Both the position numbers and the translations under genes were made by a program. This document shows, piece by piece, positions 63,884-64,000 of a stretch of 64,000 nt of DNA. The DNA is from Stutzerimonas xanthomarina. GTDB taxonomy: Bacteria > Pseudomonadota > Gammaproteobacteria > Pseudomonadales > Pseudomonadaceae. The notes beneath the pieces are model-generated. The model was given only the letters and a program-made list of their open reading frames with translations, was not told the DNA's origin and ran no database searches. Where the stretch lies: NCBI RefSeq assembly GCF_003935375.1, contig NZ_RHQM01000018.1:61185-125184 (forward strand), read 5' to 3'. The number at the start of each line of letters is the position of its first letter. Position 1 is the stretch's first letter.

Positions 63884-64000
<117 letters not shown>

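Overview
The window is about 64 kb of GC-rich chromosomal DNA from a Pseudomonas-type gammaproteobacterium. Gene content and neighbour order (gltA-sdhCDAB-sucAB-lpd-sucCD-brnQ; fabA-fabB; acnA-aer-ccoN; smc-zipA-ligA) match the Pseudomonas core genome, and the caa3-type oxidase cluster beside two-cassette-style cbb3 genes makes the P. stutzeri group (Stutzerimonas) the likeliest source. The species assignment is inference. I see no insertion sequence, prophage, CRISPR array, rRNA or tRNA gene. Both ends cut genes: an AI-2E-family permease at the left and ccoO at the right.

Layout. 1-12.9 kb: a permease fragment, a DUF4892 protein, two alpha/beta hydrolases, a hotdog thioesterase, sixA, a DUF4389 protein and gpsA (all minus), then fabAB (plus), sstT, a chemoreceptor, a DUF3859 protein and an exported amidohydrolase (minus). 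13-20 kb: osmC, heat-shock gene htpG with a clear sigma-32 promoter, a membrane-anchored protein of unknown role, two overlapping PaaI-type thioesterases, a DUF599 protein and brnQ. 20.5-33.7 kb: the TCA block. sdhCDAB, sucAB, lpd and sucCD run leftwards and gltA runs rightwards from a shared divergent promoter region; hairpins divide the leftward block into sdh, suc/lpd and sucCD segments. 33.8-40 kb: a YkgJ-type protein, a DUF486 protein, ppnP, then the flagellar filament group fliT, fliS, fliD, flaG and fliC, with sigma-28 (FliA) promoters before fliS and fliC and REP-like palindromes between genes. 40-48.6 kb: ligA, zipA, smc and moaA. 48.7-55.5 kb: a voltage-gated-type ion channel, a CopD/HemJ-like protein, a DUF2231 protein and a tightly packed caa3-type oxidase operon. 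55.5-64 kb: tusA, rlmM, acnA, aer, a hydrolase, and the start of a cbb3 oxidase operon (ccoN, ccoO) behind an ANR/FNR box.

Functional theme. Much of the window is central carbon and respiratory metabolism: citrate synthase, aconitase, 2-oxoglutarate dehydrogenase, succinyl-CoA synthetase, succinate dehydrogenase, and two haem-copper oxidases of different classes (a caa3-type A-family enzyme and the cbb3 enzyme), with the aerotaxis receptor Aer and the flagellar filament genes connecting respiration to motility.

The most unusual item is the caa3 oxidase. Its subunits I and III are fused in one 842-aa chain, and subunit I carries Gln where the K-pathway lysine normally sits and lacks two D-pathway asparagines, while keeping all haem and CuB ligands. 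Other points worth a look are a flagellin with three internal flagellin_IN-like modules, a structured region upstream of brnQ, and hairpins inside the suc region.
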